64,000 nucleotides of DNA from Marinobacter sp. S6332 (GTDB lineage Bacteria; Pseudomonadota; Gammaproteobacteria; Pseudomonadales; Oleiphilaceae), in contig NZ_JALKAP010000005.1 of the NCBI RefSeq assembly GCF_023016045.1, forward strand, positions 124,001-188,000, written 5' to 3'. The position numbers were made by a program, and so were the translations under genes. Positions 53,593-62,383 of this stretch are shown piece after piece (within the stretch, counting starts at the first letter, position 1; each line of letters starts with the position of its first letter). Below the pieces are notes generated by a model that was not told the DNA's origin, did no database searches, and saw nothing but the letters and a program-made list of their open reading frames with translations.

Positions 53593-54591
53593 ATGACGAG
53601 CGATACACAATTTAAAGCCTGGCGCGTAGAAGAACAGGATGGCGACTATAAAGGTTCCGAGCAGACTCTTGATATCGAGGAGCTACCGGCGGGAGACGTA
53701 CTGATCAAAGTCAGCCACTCATCCCTGAACTACAAGGACGCACTCTCAGCCTCCGGCAACAAAGGCGTTACCCGCTCGTTCCCCCACACCCCCGGCATCG
53801 ACGCCGCTGGTGAAGTTATCCAATCCGCCACTGGAACACCTGCCGTCGGCAGCCAAGTCATCGTAACCGGATACGACTTGGGCATGAACACAGACGGAGG
53901 TTTTGGAGAGTACATTCGAGTACCCGCCGAGTGGTGTTTAAGCATGCCTGCTGGCTGGAATGCAGAAACCGCCATGACTTACGGAACTGCGGGCCTCACA
54001 GCAGGCCTATGCGTGCAAAAAATCCTGACCATGGGTGCTGAGCCAGAGCAGGGCAAAGTAGCCGTTTCCGGCGCCTCAGGAGCCGTTGGCAGCATTGCCG
54101 TGGAACTGCTAGCAAAACTCGGCTTTGACGTAATCGCAATCAGCGGCAAAACCGATCACGCGCAAAGCCTGAAAGAACTGGGTGCCATAGAAGTAGTCGG
54201 GCGCGACGCACTGGCCGAGGGTAAAAAGCCAATGCTCAAGCCAGTTTTCGCCAACGCGGTAGATACGGTAGGCGGCGCACCTCTGGCGGAACTGCTAAAA
54301 CAGATCCAACCCGGCGGTTCCGTCTCCTGCTGCGGCCTAGTTGCAGGCCCACAACTCCAAACCACGGTTCTCCCATTCATCCTCAGGGGTGTAAACCTCC
54401 TAGGTGTTGATTCGGTAGAAATCCCGCTGGCGGAGAAAGAGGCGGTATGGAAAAAGCTTGCAGGTGACTGGAAGTGTCCGAAGGCAGAAGCTTCTGCGAA
54501 ACGCATTGGGCGCGCAGAACTGGATGCTGCGTTAAAAGCGTTCCTGAAAGGCGAGTCGGCTGGGAAAATTGTTCTGGATCACGCCATCTGA
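53593..54591 (+). CDS. acuI: acrylyl-CoA reductase (YhdH/AcuI family oxidoreductase)
   Basis: NADPH-dependent medium-chain reductase of the YhdH/AcuI group, whose members reduce acryloyl-CoA to propionyl-CoA, an activity tied to DMSP breakdown in marine bacteria. The 332-residue product has the SSLNYKDALS N-terminal motif and the nucleotide loop SGASGAVGSIAVELLAKLG (near residue 155). Substrate assignment is by family only. The later part of the gene becomes A+C-rich toward the structured repeat. Confidence 0.88.
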   Translation: MTSDTQFKAWRVEEQDGDYKGSEQTLDIEELPAGDVLIKVSHSSLNYKDALSASGNKGVTRSFPHTPGIDAAGEVIQSATGTPAVGSQVIVTGYDLGMNTDGGFGEYIRVPAEWCLSMPAGWNAETAMTYGTAGLTAGLCVQKILTMGAEPEQGKVAVSGASGAVGSIAVELLAKLGFDVIAISGKTDHAQSLKELGAIEVVGRDALAEGKKPMLKPVFANAVDTVGGAPLAELLKQIQPGGSVSCCGLVAGPQLQTTVLPFILRGVNLLGVDSVEIPLAEKEAVWKKLAGDWKCPKAEASAKRIGRAELDAALKAFLKGESAGKIVLDHAI

Positions 54592-54606
54592 AACACCATA
54601 GTTTGA

Positions 54607-54719
54607 ACAGCTAGGGGCGGAAGGCCTTGTCAAAACACGCTGTTAATACGTCCGTGTACGCTCGGCTCCGCCATCCATGGCTCCGCACGGTTTTGACAAG
54701 GCCTTCCGCCCCTCGCTGT
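54607..54719. repeat. long inverted-repeat element with structured core, copy 2
   Basis: Arms 54607-54636 and 54690-54719 are complementary over 30 nt with one mismatch, of which 24 are contiguous (54613-54636 with 54690-54713). The core 54637-54689 aligns with the core at 8702-8756 (shared ACGC, AATAC, TCC, TGTA, CGCCATCC, TGGC) and folds into two mini-hairpins, TAC..GTA and GCCAT-CC-ATGGC. It lies between the convergent genes acuI and DUF934. Confidence 0.8.
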
Positions 54720-54737
54720 GGACTCCAATATTTTCGA

Positions 54738-55244
54738 TCAAGAAGCCCGACGCCTAAACAAGGGCAAGTCGGTATCCGTAGCCGCCTGATACCCCTGACT
54801 AAAGAAATTCAAAGCCCGAGCCGCCTTGCGAATATCCTTATCCGGCCGAAGCTCATAGGTATCAAAACCACAGCGCTTCATAAACTGAAGTTGATCCAGC
54901 AGCACATCACCAATCGCCCTCAGCTCATTTTTATATCCGAATCGCTCCCGCAACAACCGCGCAATACTGTAACCACGGCCATCACTAAACTTCGGAAAAT
55001 TAACCGCTATCAAAGGCAACTCATTTACATGATCCGCCAGAACCTCTGGCTCATCATGGCTATCAAACCACACACCAACATTCTCATTGCCAGAAAACTG
55101 CTCACGGTTTTCAAGCCACAAGTCAGCAGGAATCAACACCCGCTTCTGCTCAGGAATATCCAGTGTCTCACCGCTCTCGGGACGTGAAATCACAAACCAC
55201 TGATTCTGACGGATGCCGCCATCCCGAAAAATAATGTCAGGCAT
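54738..55244 (-). CDS. DUF934 domain-containing protein
   Basis: A 168-residue protein of the DUF934 family, often next to sulfite reductase or cysH and thought to be an accessory of sulfate assimilation. It has ELPLIAVNFPKFSDGRGYSIARLLRERFGYKNELRAIGDVLLDQLQFMKRCGFD, read here as GRGYSIARLLRERFGY followed by GDVLLDQLQFMKRCGFD. The ATG at 55244 overlaps the cysI stop by 8 bases, with GGAG upstream. The coding strand is strongly G+T-rich. Confidence 0.9.
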   Translation of the reverse strand: MPDIIFRDGGIRQNQWFVISRPESGETLDIPEQKRVLIPADLWLENREQFSGNENVGVWFDSHDEPEVLADHVNELPLIAVNFPKFSDGRGYSIARLLRERFGYKNELRAIGDVLLDQLQFMKRCGFDTYELRPDKDIRKAARALNFFSQGYQAATDTDLPLFRRRAS

Positions 55245-56889
55245 AAACCCGCTCCTTGAAAGGATCAATTCCAACACGACGATAAGTATCTAAAAACGAT
55301 TCCTCATCCGTGCGTTTGTTAACGTATACATCAATGATCTTAGCGATCACATCCGGCATATCATCCCGGGCAAAAGAAGGCCCCAGAATTTTGCCGATGG
55401 TTGCATCATGCTGCGATGCGCCACCAAGGCTTACTTGGTAGAACTCCTGGCCTTTTTTATCAACACCCAGAACGCCGATGTTTCCTACGTGGTGATGGCC
55501 ACAGGCATTCATACAACCCGATATATTCAAGTCGATTTCGCCAAGGTCGTACAGGAAATCCAGGTTGTCGAAACGACGCTGGATGGCATCAGCCACAGGA
55601 ATCGATTTGGCGTTGGCCAGTGCGCAAAAATCACCACCAGGGCAGCAGATAATATCTGTTAGCGTGTTCAGGTTTGCCGTGCCAAAACCCATGGGGCCGA
55701 GCTGCTCCCAAAGTTCCAACAAGCGATCTTGACGCACATCCGCCAAAACCACGTTCTGTTGGTGGGTTACCCGTACCTCACCAAAACTGTACTCATCTGC
55801 CAGATCTGCAATCTGTTCAAGCTGCCGATCAGTAACATCGCCTGGTGGGGTTCCGGTTTTTTTCATGGTTAGTGAAACAATGGCGTACCCGGGCTTTTTG
55901 TGGACATCTACGTTGTGCTGCAACCACTGGTCGAACCCTCGGTTCTCGAACCGCTGGCGAGCAAGCAAATCTGTAGCATTGTCCAGCGCCGCATAGGCAG
56001 GCTCAGTGAAGTAGGCCTGAATACGCTCGATGGCCTCAGGTGTAAGGCGACTAGGGGAGTCCTTGATGTGTGCCCACTCAGCTTCGACTTTTTCTGCGAA
56101 CCCTTCGGGAGTCAGCGCCTTCACCAAAATCTTGATGCGAGCTTTGAATTTATTGTCGCGGCGGCCGTACCGGTTATACACCCTAAGTACGGCTTCCAGG
56201 TATGTTAGCAGGTCAAGTTCCGGCAGGAATTCACGAATAACCGGCGCAACCATAGGAGTGCGGCCAAGGCCCCCTCCTACGTGCACGCGGAAGCCCAATT
56301 CTCCGGCGTCATTACGAACGATCTGAAGACCGATGTCGTGGACCCTTATTGCTGCCCTGTCGGTTTTTTCGGATGCGTTGACGGCAACCTTGAACTTTCT
56401 CGGTAGATACGCGAACTCCGGGTGAAACGTAGACCACTGGCGAATGATTTCGCAATAGGGGCGCGGATCTGTAAGTTCATCGGACTGCACACCCGCAAAC
56501 TGATCCGTTGTGGTGTTTCGAATACAGTTGCCACTTGTCTGGTTGGCATGCATTTCCACTTCTGCCAGTTCGGCTAGAATGTCGGGTACATCTTCCAAAT
56601 TTGGCCAGTTTAGCTGTACGTTCTGACGGGTTGTAAAGTGTGCATAGCCTTTATCGTAATCCCTTGTAATACGTGCCAGACGACGCAGCTGAACAGAGCG
56701 CAGCATGCCGTAAGGCACACAAATGCGCAGCATGGGTGCAAGCCGCTGAACATAAAGCCCGTTCTGCAGGCGCAAGGGCAAAAATTCGTCTTCTGCCAGC
56801 TCTCCAGCCAGTGCGCGTTCGGTCTGGTCACGGAATTGTGCAACCCGCTCGGCAGCCATCTGCCGATCGTGTTCGTCATATACGTACAT
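55237..56889 (-). CDS. cysI: nitrite/sulfite reductase hemoprotein (CysI-type)
   Basis: Siroheme and [4Fe-4S] enzyme that reduces sulfite to sulfide for cysteine and homocysteine synthesis. The 550-residue product has two ferredoxin-like half domains and the cluster ligands Cys 416 and Cys 422 (CPGGDFC) and Cys 459 and Cys 463 (CMNAC). It resembles the Pseudomonas CysI type, which lacks a partner CysJ in the locus. The start is ATG 56889 after GAGG-like purines. Confidence 0.93.
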   Translation of the reverse strand: MYVYDEHDRQMAAERVAQFRDQTERALAGELAEDEFLPLRLQNGLYVQRLAPMLRICVPYGMLRSVQLRRLARITRDYDKGYAHFTTRQNVQLNWPNLEDVPDILAELAEVEMHANQTSGNCIRNTTTDQFAGVQSDELTDPRPYCEIIRQWSTFHPEFAYLPRKFKVAVNASEKTDRAAIRVHDIGLQIVRNDAGELGFRVHVGGGLGRTPMVAPVIREFLPELDLLTYLEAVLRVYNRYGRRDNKFKARIKILVKALTPEGFAEKVEAEWAHIKDSPSRLTPEAIERIQAYFTEPAYAALDNATDLLARQRFENRGFDQWLQHNVDVHKKPGYAIVSLTMKKTGTPPGDVTDRQLEQIADLADEYSFGEVRVTHQQNVVLADVRQDRLLELWEQLGPMGFGTANLNTLTDIICCPGGDFCALANAKSIPVADAIQRRFDNLDFLYDLGEIDLNISGCMNACGHHHVGNIGVLGVDKKGQEFYQVSLGGASQHDATIGKILGPSFARDDMPDVIAKIIDVYVNKRTDEESFLDTYRRVGIDPFKERVYA

Positions 56890-57143
56890 AGAGGAAAGTC
56901 CTAAAAATAGCGTCGTAATGGCAGGCGCCAGAACATCTGTGCCTTATATCTGAAACGAAGGATAACAGGCGCTCCTTATTCTAGAAACGATTATTTCAAG
57001 ATATGTTTATCGATTAAGGCGATAAGGCACTTTGTCGTGGGCTGGACGAATATCAATTTGCTGCTTTACTGATAAGGAGCGACCGAGGCGGGAGCTTATT
57101 TCGGTTAATGCAAAATTGGCAGACTCTGCACAAGGAGCAGGTA

Positions 57144-57248
57144 ATGAAGAATTTAATGCGGTCAGACAGCAGTGCTGACGCCATAGCATCGGTAGTAATT
57201 ATTGCGCTTGTGGTTACATTTGCGGTGATTTGGGTAGCTGGCCAGTAA
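57144..57248 (+). CDS. small single-pass membrane protein, 34 residues
   Basis: MKNLMRSDSSADAIAS is followed by a hydrophobic helix (VVIIALVVTFAVIWV) and AGQ. AGGAG lies six bases before the ATG, a near-ideal ribosome-binding site. The stop is three bases from the stop of the convergent DUF2970 gene. I do not recognise the family. The N-terminus is polar with one Arg and one Lys, so an inside-out topology is possible. The strong initiation site and clean helix argue for a real gene. Confidence 0.65.
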   Translation: MKNLMRSDSSADAIASVVIIALVVTFAVIWVAGQ

Positions 57249-57251
57249 GGG

Positions 57252-57488
57252 TTACTGGCCGGATAAAACCAACTGAACAACCACAACGAGTGTGCCTATG
57301 AAAAGGCCTGTGAATAACAGGCCTCCAATTATGTAGGGCCAGGGGCTGTGACTGCCAAAATCCTCTTCGCGGCGCTTACTGGACTGAACGCCCAGTGCGC
57401 CGGCAGCTACGCTTTGCATGACTTTTAAAACGCCGGGCCCCTGAGGTTTTTTGTTTTTATTGCTCTGTGAATTCGGCGAATTTGTCAT
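57252..57488 (-). CDS. DUF2970 domain-containing membrane protein
   Basis: A 78-residue protein. The conserved segment VAAGALGVQSSKRREEDF is followed by one membrane helix (YIIGGLLFTGLFIGTLVVVVQLVL). The family is uncharacterised and common in Proteobacteria. ATG 57488 is preferred over 57497 because GAGG is well spaced before it. It follows metH by 33 bases and is probably co-transcribed. Confidence 0.85.
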   Translation of the reverse strand: MTNSPNSQSNKNKKPQGPGVLKVMQSVAAGALGVQSSKRREEDFGSHSPWPYIIGGLLFTGLFIGTLVVVVQLVLSGQ

Positions 57489-57521
57489 ATACCTCATCCT
57501 GTCTGCGTGTGAGCCTTGTCT

Positions 57522-60500
57522 TTACTCCGCAGGATCGTAGGCAAGGCTTGGCGCCAGCCAACGTTCTGCTTCCGCTTTGGAAAGACCTTTACGCTCAGCA
57601 TAGTCCTCAACCTGATCAACGCCAATTTTACCGACTGAGAAAAACTTCGACTCAGGGTGGGAGAAGTACCAACCGGAAACCGCGGCAGTCGGGAACATTG
57701 CAAAGCTCTCTGTAATTTCGATGCCTGTTTGTGCGGTGGCATCGAGGAGCGTAAACAGGGTCGCTTTTTCAGTGTGGTCCGGGCAGGCCGGGTAGCCCGG
57801 AGCCGGGCGAATTCCGTGGTACCGCTCTTTAATCAGATCTTCGTTTGCCAGCTGCTCATCGCTGTTATATGCCCAGAACTCTTTCCGAACCCGCTCGTGC
57901 ATGCGCTCTGCAAAAGCTTCTGCCAAACGGTCGGCTAGCGCTTTAACCATAATCGCGTTGTAGTCGTCGTTGGCGTTTTTGTATTCCATCGACATTTCTT
58001 CCGCGCCAATACCGGTGGTTACGGCGAAGCCGCCGATATAGTCACAGTGTTCCGAGCTTTCTTCCGCTACAAAGTCCGAGAGCGCCATCATCGACTTGTT
58101 TGGAGCCTTGTCGTCCTGCTGGCGCAAATGGTGCAGGGTGGTTAGCTCTTCGCTGCGGCTTTCGTCTTTGTAGACGACTATATCGTCACCCCGGCGATGT
58201 GCGGGCCAGAAACCTATTACGCCAGAAGCAGTTACACGCTTCTCATCAATCATTTTGCGAAGAATAATCTGGGCGTCATCAAATAGATTGCGGGCTGCCT
58301 CGCCACGTTTGGGGTCATCAAACACCTGTGGGTATTTGCCTGCAATATCCCATGAGATAAAGAACGGCGTCCAATCGATGTAGGGCTCCAGCTCACTCAA
58401 ATCGTATTCTTCAAATAATCGGGTGCCTGTAAACGTGGGCTTGGGTGGTACGTAGTTTTCAAAGTTGATTTCCGGCGCCCGGGCGCGTGCCTCTTTTAAG
58501 CTGACAAGCTTGGTGCGATCACCACGCTGTTTGCGGCGCTCCCGAATCATATCGTATTCCTCGCGCGCGTCGCTCACCAGCTTTGCCTTGGCGGTTTTGC
58601 TCAGCAGTTGCGAGGCCACATTCACACACCGGGATGCATCTGAAACATACAGTGCAATGTCGTTCTTGTAATGGGGCTCAATTTTAACGGCGGTATGTGC
58701 CTTGGAGGTAGTTGCGCCACCAATCATTAACGGCAGGTGGAAGTCCAAGCGTTGCATTTCGCGGGCAACATGCACCATTTCGTCCAATGACGGTGTAATT
58801 AGACCGCTCAGGCCTATGATGTCTACGTTATGTTCCTTGGCTGCAGCGAGAATTTTATCGCTGGGTACCATGACCCCAAGATCGATCACTTCATAGTTGT
58901 TGCACTGCAGTACCACGCCTACGATATTTTTACCTATGTCGTGCACATCACCCTTAACCGTGGCCATCAGGATTTTACCTTTGGCTTGCTGGTCTTCGGA
59001 TTTTTCTGCTTCTATATAAGGAATCAGGTGGGCCACGGCCTGCTTCATCACTCGCGCGCTTTTAACCACCTGAGGGAGGAACATTTTGCCGTCGCCAAAC
59101 AGGTCGCCCACAACGTTCATGCCGTCCATCAAAGGACCTTCAATAACATGAATCGGACGCTCGGCCTGCTGACGGCACTCTTCTGTGTCTTCAATAATAA
59201 AGTTGGTGATGCCTTTCACAAGCGAGTGCTCTAACCGCTTGATGACAGGCCACTCGCGCCAGGCGAGATCTTCTTCCTGGGTTTTGCCGCCTTTGCCTTT
59301 GTAGCGCTCAGCAATTTCCAGCAATCGGTCCGTAGCGTCGTCGCGGCGGTTTAACACAACATCTTCAACCAGTTCTTTCAGTTCTGGTTCAATCTCATCG
59401 TAAATAACCAGTTGGCCAGGGTTTACGATGCCCATGTTCATGCCAGCTTTAATTGCGTGGTACAAAAACACCGAATGGATGGCTTCGCGAACCACATCAT
59501 TGCCGCGAAAGGAGAAGGATACGTTGCTCACGCCACCTGAGATGGATGCGTGAGGTAGGTGTTCGCGTATCCAGCGACAGGCGTTAATGTAATCTACCGC
59601 GTAGTTGTTGTGTTCTTCGATGCCGGTTGCGATGGCAAACACGTTCGGGTCGAAAATAATGTCACCCGGGTTGAAGCCTATGCTAACCAGAACATCATAG
59701 GAGCGTTTACAAATTTCTGTCTTACGTTCAAATGTGTCTGCTTGACCATCCTCGTCAAAGGCCATGACCACGACAGCAGCGCCGTATCTCATGCAGTCGC
59801 GTGCGCGCTTGATGAACTCCTCTTCGCCTTCTTTCAGGCTGATAGAGTTAACTACCGCTTTGCCTTGGATGCATCGCAGCCCTGCTTCGATGACTTCCCA
59901 CTTGGACGAGTCGAGCATGATCGGCACACGGGAGATATCCGGCTCCGATGCGACCAGATTCAAGAAGGTGACCATTACCTCCTTGGAATCCAACATGCCT
60001 TCATCCATGTTGATATCAATAATCTGAGCGCCGTTTTCGACCTGATCCCGCGCAACGCTTAATGCTTCTTCGTACTGTTCCTCTTTAATGAGGCGGAGGA
60101 ATCGCTTGGAGCCGGTTACGTTGGTGCGCTCACCAACGTTGATAAATAGGGTGTTTTCATCACCGGTAAAAGGCTCCAAACCTGAAAGCCGCAGGGCTTT
60201 CGGGCGTTCTGGAATTTTGCGGGGAGGGTACTTTGATACGGCTTTGGCTATGGCTTCGATATGCTCCGGACGGGAACCACAGCAGCCACCTATAATGTTA
60301 AGAAATCCGTCACGCGCGAAACCTTCAATGATTTCGGCCATTTCTTCGGGTGTTTGGTCGTATTCGCCAAACTCGTTAGGTAGGCCAGCATTAGGGTGGG
60401 CACTTACGTAGGTTTCAGCTTTGCCTGACAGCTCTTCCACATAGGGGCGAAGAGCGTCTGCCCCCAGAGCGCAGTTAAGCCCAACCGAAATTGGCCGTGA

Positions 60501-61220
60501 GTGAGCTACGGAGTTCCAGAAAGCTTCGGTGGTTTGGCCCGACAGTGTGCGGCCAGAGGCGTCGGTTATGGTGCCCGAAATCATGATGGGCAGCTCGATA
60601 CCGCTGTCTTCGAAGTACTGCTGGGTAGCGTAAATGCAGGCCTTTGCGTTAAGCGTATCGAAAATGGTTTCGATGAGGATAATATCGCAACCGCCTTCCA
60701 CCAGACCCTCTACCGATTCATAGTAGTTGTCTACCAGACTTTGGAAATCTGTGTTGCGATAACCGGGGTTGTTCACATCCGGTGATAGCGACGCCGTTCG
60801 CGAAGTGGGACCAACAGCGCCTGCTACAAACCTCGGCTTGGAGGGGGTTTTAGCGGTATATTCATCCGCAACCTGTCTTGCCAGCTTTGCGGCGGCCACG
60901 TTTAGCTCTTTGGAAATTTCCTCAAGACCGTAGTCCGACTGGGACACGCGAGTTGAGTTAAAGGTATTGGTTTCGATAATATCCGCACCAGCGTCCAAGT
61001 AGTCCGCGTGTATGTTTCGCAGCAGGGAAGGCTGGGTGATGTTAAGAAGGTCGTTATTACCTTTTACCTCACGGTCGTAATTGGCGAACCGATCGCCCCG
61101 GAACGCTTGTTCGTCCAGTTGCAGGTTCTGGATCATGGTTCCCATGCCGCCATCGAGTATCACAATGCGCTCTTGCAGGGCTTTGTGAAGTTGTTTCAGG
61201 CGAGTGTTGCGATCGGTCAT
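57522..61220 (-). CDS. metH: methionine synthase (cobalamin-dependent)
   Basis: Transfers a methyl group from methyltetrahydrofolate to homocysteine through cobalamin. The 1232-residue product has all four modules: homocysteine-binding ([20 protein letters not shown]), pterin-binding ([20 protein letters not shown]), cobalamin-binding (His ~759 in [21 protein letters not shown]) and the SAM reactivation domain ([12 protein letters not shown]). ATG 61220 fits the family N-terminus ([15 protein letters not shown]); ATG 61244 is in frame. I found no cobalamin riboswitch upstream. Confidence 0.97.
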   Translation of the reverse strand: MTDRNTRLKQLHKALQERIVILDGGMGTMIQNLQLDEQAFRGDRFANYDREVKGNNDLLNITQPSLLRNIHADYLDAGADIIETNTFNSTRVSQSDYGLEEISKELNVAAAKLARQVADEYTAKTPSKPRFVAGAVGPTSRTASLSPDVNNPGYRNTDFQSLVDNYYESVEGLVEGGCDIILIETIFDTLNAKACIYATQQYFEDSGIELPIMISGTITDASGRTLSGQTTEAFWNSVAHSRPISVGLNCALGADALRPYVEELSGKAETYVSAHPNAGLPNEFGEYDQTPEEMAEIIEGFARDGFLNIIGGCCGSRPEHIEAIAKAVSKYPPRKIPERPKALRLSGLEPFTGDENTLFINVGERTNVTGSKRFLRLIKEEQYEEALSVARDQVENGAQIIDINMDEGMLDSKEVMVTFLNLVASEPDISRVPIMLDSSKWEVIEAGLRCIQGKAVVNSISLKEGEEEFIKRARDCMRYGAAVVVMAFDEDGQADTFERKTEICKRSYDVLVSIGFNPGDIIFDPNVFAIATGIEEHNNYAVDYINACRWIREHLPHASISGGVSNVSFSFRGNDVVREAIHSVFLYHAIKAGMNMGIVNPGQLVIYDEIEPELKELVEDVVLNRRDDATDRLLEIAERYKGKGGKTQEEDLAWREWPVIKRLEHSLVKGITNFIIEDTEECRQQAERPIHVIEGPLMDGMNVVGDLFGDGKMFLPQVVKSARVMKQAVAHLIPYIEAEKSEDQQAKGKILMATVKGDVHDIGKNIVGVVLQCNNYEVIDLGVMVPSDKILAAAKEHNVDIIGLSGLITPSLDEMVHVAREMQRLDFHLPLMIGGATTSKAHTAVKIEPHYKNDIALYVSDASRCVNVASQLLSKTAKAKLVSDAREEYDMIRERRKQRGDRTKLVSLKEARARAPEINFENYVPPKPTFTGTRLFEEYDLSELEPYIDWTPFFISWDIAGKYPQVFDDPKRGEAARNLFDDAQIILRKMIDEKRVTASGVIGFWPAHRRGDDIVVYKDESRSEELTTLHHLRQQDDKAPNKSMMALSDFVAEESSEHCDYIGGFAVTTGIGAEEMSMEYKNANDDYNAIMVKALADRLAEAFAERMHERVRKEFWAYNSDEQLANEDLIKERYHGIRPAPGYPACPDHTEKATLFTLLDATAQTGIEITESFAMFPTAAVSGWYFSHPESKFFSVGKIGVDQVEDYAERKGLSKAEAERWLAPSLAYDPAE

Positions 61221-61377
61221 AGTCAGTATTCCGGATGTCGTCATTAACGGCGTATTAGGTTCAATGGCGCGGGATCATAGCAAAAATGCGAGGGCCAGTC
61301 GTAGTGCGTGCCCAGCAATTCTTTACTTGGGTCAAGTTCGTGAGCCCAGCTTATAGTAGGTGAAAATCACTAGTCTG

Positions 61378-61408
61378 TGAAAGACCAACTAAATTACTTG
61401 GTCTTTCA
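61378..61408. repeat. perfect inverted repeat between metH and nfuA
   Basis: TGAAAGACCAA 61378-61388 and TTGGTCTTTCA 61398-61408, with a 9-base AT-rich spacer. The two genes diverge here, so both promoters are near. It could be an operator for one or both genes. No gene end is close, so a terminator is less likely. Confidence 0.6.
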
Positions 61409-61461
61409 TGTTGCCACAAACTCCCTTAAAATGAAGTCAAACTTACCAACGGGTTGAAAAC

Positions 61462-62049
61462 ATGGCATTGGTTACTGTGACAGATCCCGCACGGGATTAT
61501 CTTGCACAACTTATCGAAAAGCAGGATGTGGAAGGCATGGGAGTGCGAATTTTCGTAACCCAGCCGGGCACCAAAAATGCTGAAACCTGCTTGGCTTACT
61601 GCCCGCCTAATGAGATTGTGCCCACGGATGAGCAGGTGGACCTCCAAAAGTTCACGCTGTATTTGGATCACAACTCCGTACCTTTCCTTGAAGAAGCCTA
61701 CGTGGACTACTCCAAGGATCAAATGGGCGGCCAGCTGACCATCAAAGCACCGAACGCAAAAGTACCGAGCGTAGACGAAAACGCGCCTTTGCCCGACCGG
61801 GTGAACTACGTGCTGGCTTCGGAAATTAACCCGAATCTAGCCGCTCATGGTGGCGATGTGTCACTGGTAGAGATCGTTGACGAGTCGGTTGCTGTACTTC
61901 GCTTTGGTGGCGGCTGTCAGGGCTGTTCAGCTGTTAGCCTTACTCTTAAGCAGGGTGTGGAAACCACACTTAAAGACAGGGTGCCGGAAATCACGGCGGT
62001 TCGTGATGTCACAGACCACACCAAAACTGAGAACGCTTACTACCAGTGA
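61462..62049 (+). CDS. nfuA: Fe/S biogenesis protein NfuA
   Basis: Iron-sulfur cluster carrier. The 195-residue product has an N-terminal degenerate A-type domain (the usual Cys ligands are not all kept) and a C-terminal Nfu domain with the cluster-binding CxxC (Cys 152 and Cys 155 in [12 protein letters not shown]). NfuA often repairs or supplies Fe-S enzymes under stress; CysI and LeuC in this window are such enzymes. Start ATG 61462. Confidence 0.95.
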   Translation: MALVTVTDPARDYLAQLIEKQDVEGMGVRIFVTQPGTKNAETCLAYCPPNEIVPTDEQVDLQKFTLYLDHNSVPFLEEAYVDYSKDQMGGQLTIKAPNAKVPSVDENAPLPDRVNYVLASEINPNLAAHGGDVSLVEIVDESVAVLRFGGGCQGCSAVSLTLKQGVETTLKDRVPEITAVRDVTDHTKTENAYYQ

Positions 62050-62383
62050 TGTCTAGTAGCCTATTCAGGGCTATTGCTACTAGGCTGGTCTTAATGCTTA
62101 ATGCCCGAGGTAACCGCTTTAACTTTGGCGGATATCTCGGGTTCATTCGGTTCATTATTGCTCACATACACCTAAAACCCCTCCCTAATCCTATCTGTGA
62201 TGCCGCACGAGATAACGGTCTGCAGCACTTGCTAATGCTCAATGGCTATTCGGCCAATGCCACGCACCCTTGAACGCCGCATGATTTGTCATTCAGCCAA
62301 AGGCGGTAGTTGCTCCCCGCCGATTTACCGTTAACAATAACCTGCAGGTTAATTGCCTGTATTTGTAAAGGCCGGGGTTTCAC
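62050..62383 (+). other. nfuA-DUF445 intergenic region (334 nt)
   Basis: It holds a hairpin CTAGTAGC/GCTACTAG (62053-62060, 62076-62083), a two-part hairpin CCCGAG/CTCGGG with CCGC/GCGG inside (62104-62141) and a 14-bp palindrome at 62338-62351. A 75-codon open frame (62046-62273) has no ribosome-binding site and no recognisable protein, so I do not call it a gene. The first hairpin lacks a T-run. Confidence 0.5.
62338..62351. promoter_or_regulatory. 14-bp palindrome upstream of the DUF445 gene
   Basis: TAACCTGCAGGTTA is perfectly self-complementary and lies 33 bases before the start codon. It is a candidate operator; the regulator is unknown. Confidence 0.35.

Noticed and set aside
54627..55187. 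Open frame of 186 codons on the plus strand over the repeat and DUF934
   Set aside because: It runs through the structured repeat and antisense to a conserved gene. The A+C-rich strand lacks stop codons by composition.
61221..61461. Cobalamin riboswitch upstream of metH
   Set aside because: I looked for the B12 box and the typical long leader and did not find them. Only the 11-bp dyad is clear.
62053..62083. Intrinsic terminator for nfuA
   Set aside because: The 8-bp stem has a 15-base loop, is only half G/C and has no T-run, so it is not a convincing terminator.
62046..62273. 75-codon open frame overlapping the nfuA stop
   Set aside because: No ribosome-binding site, no known family and several hairpins inside it.
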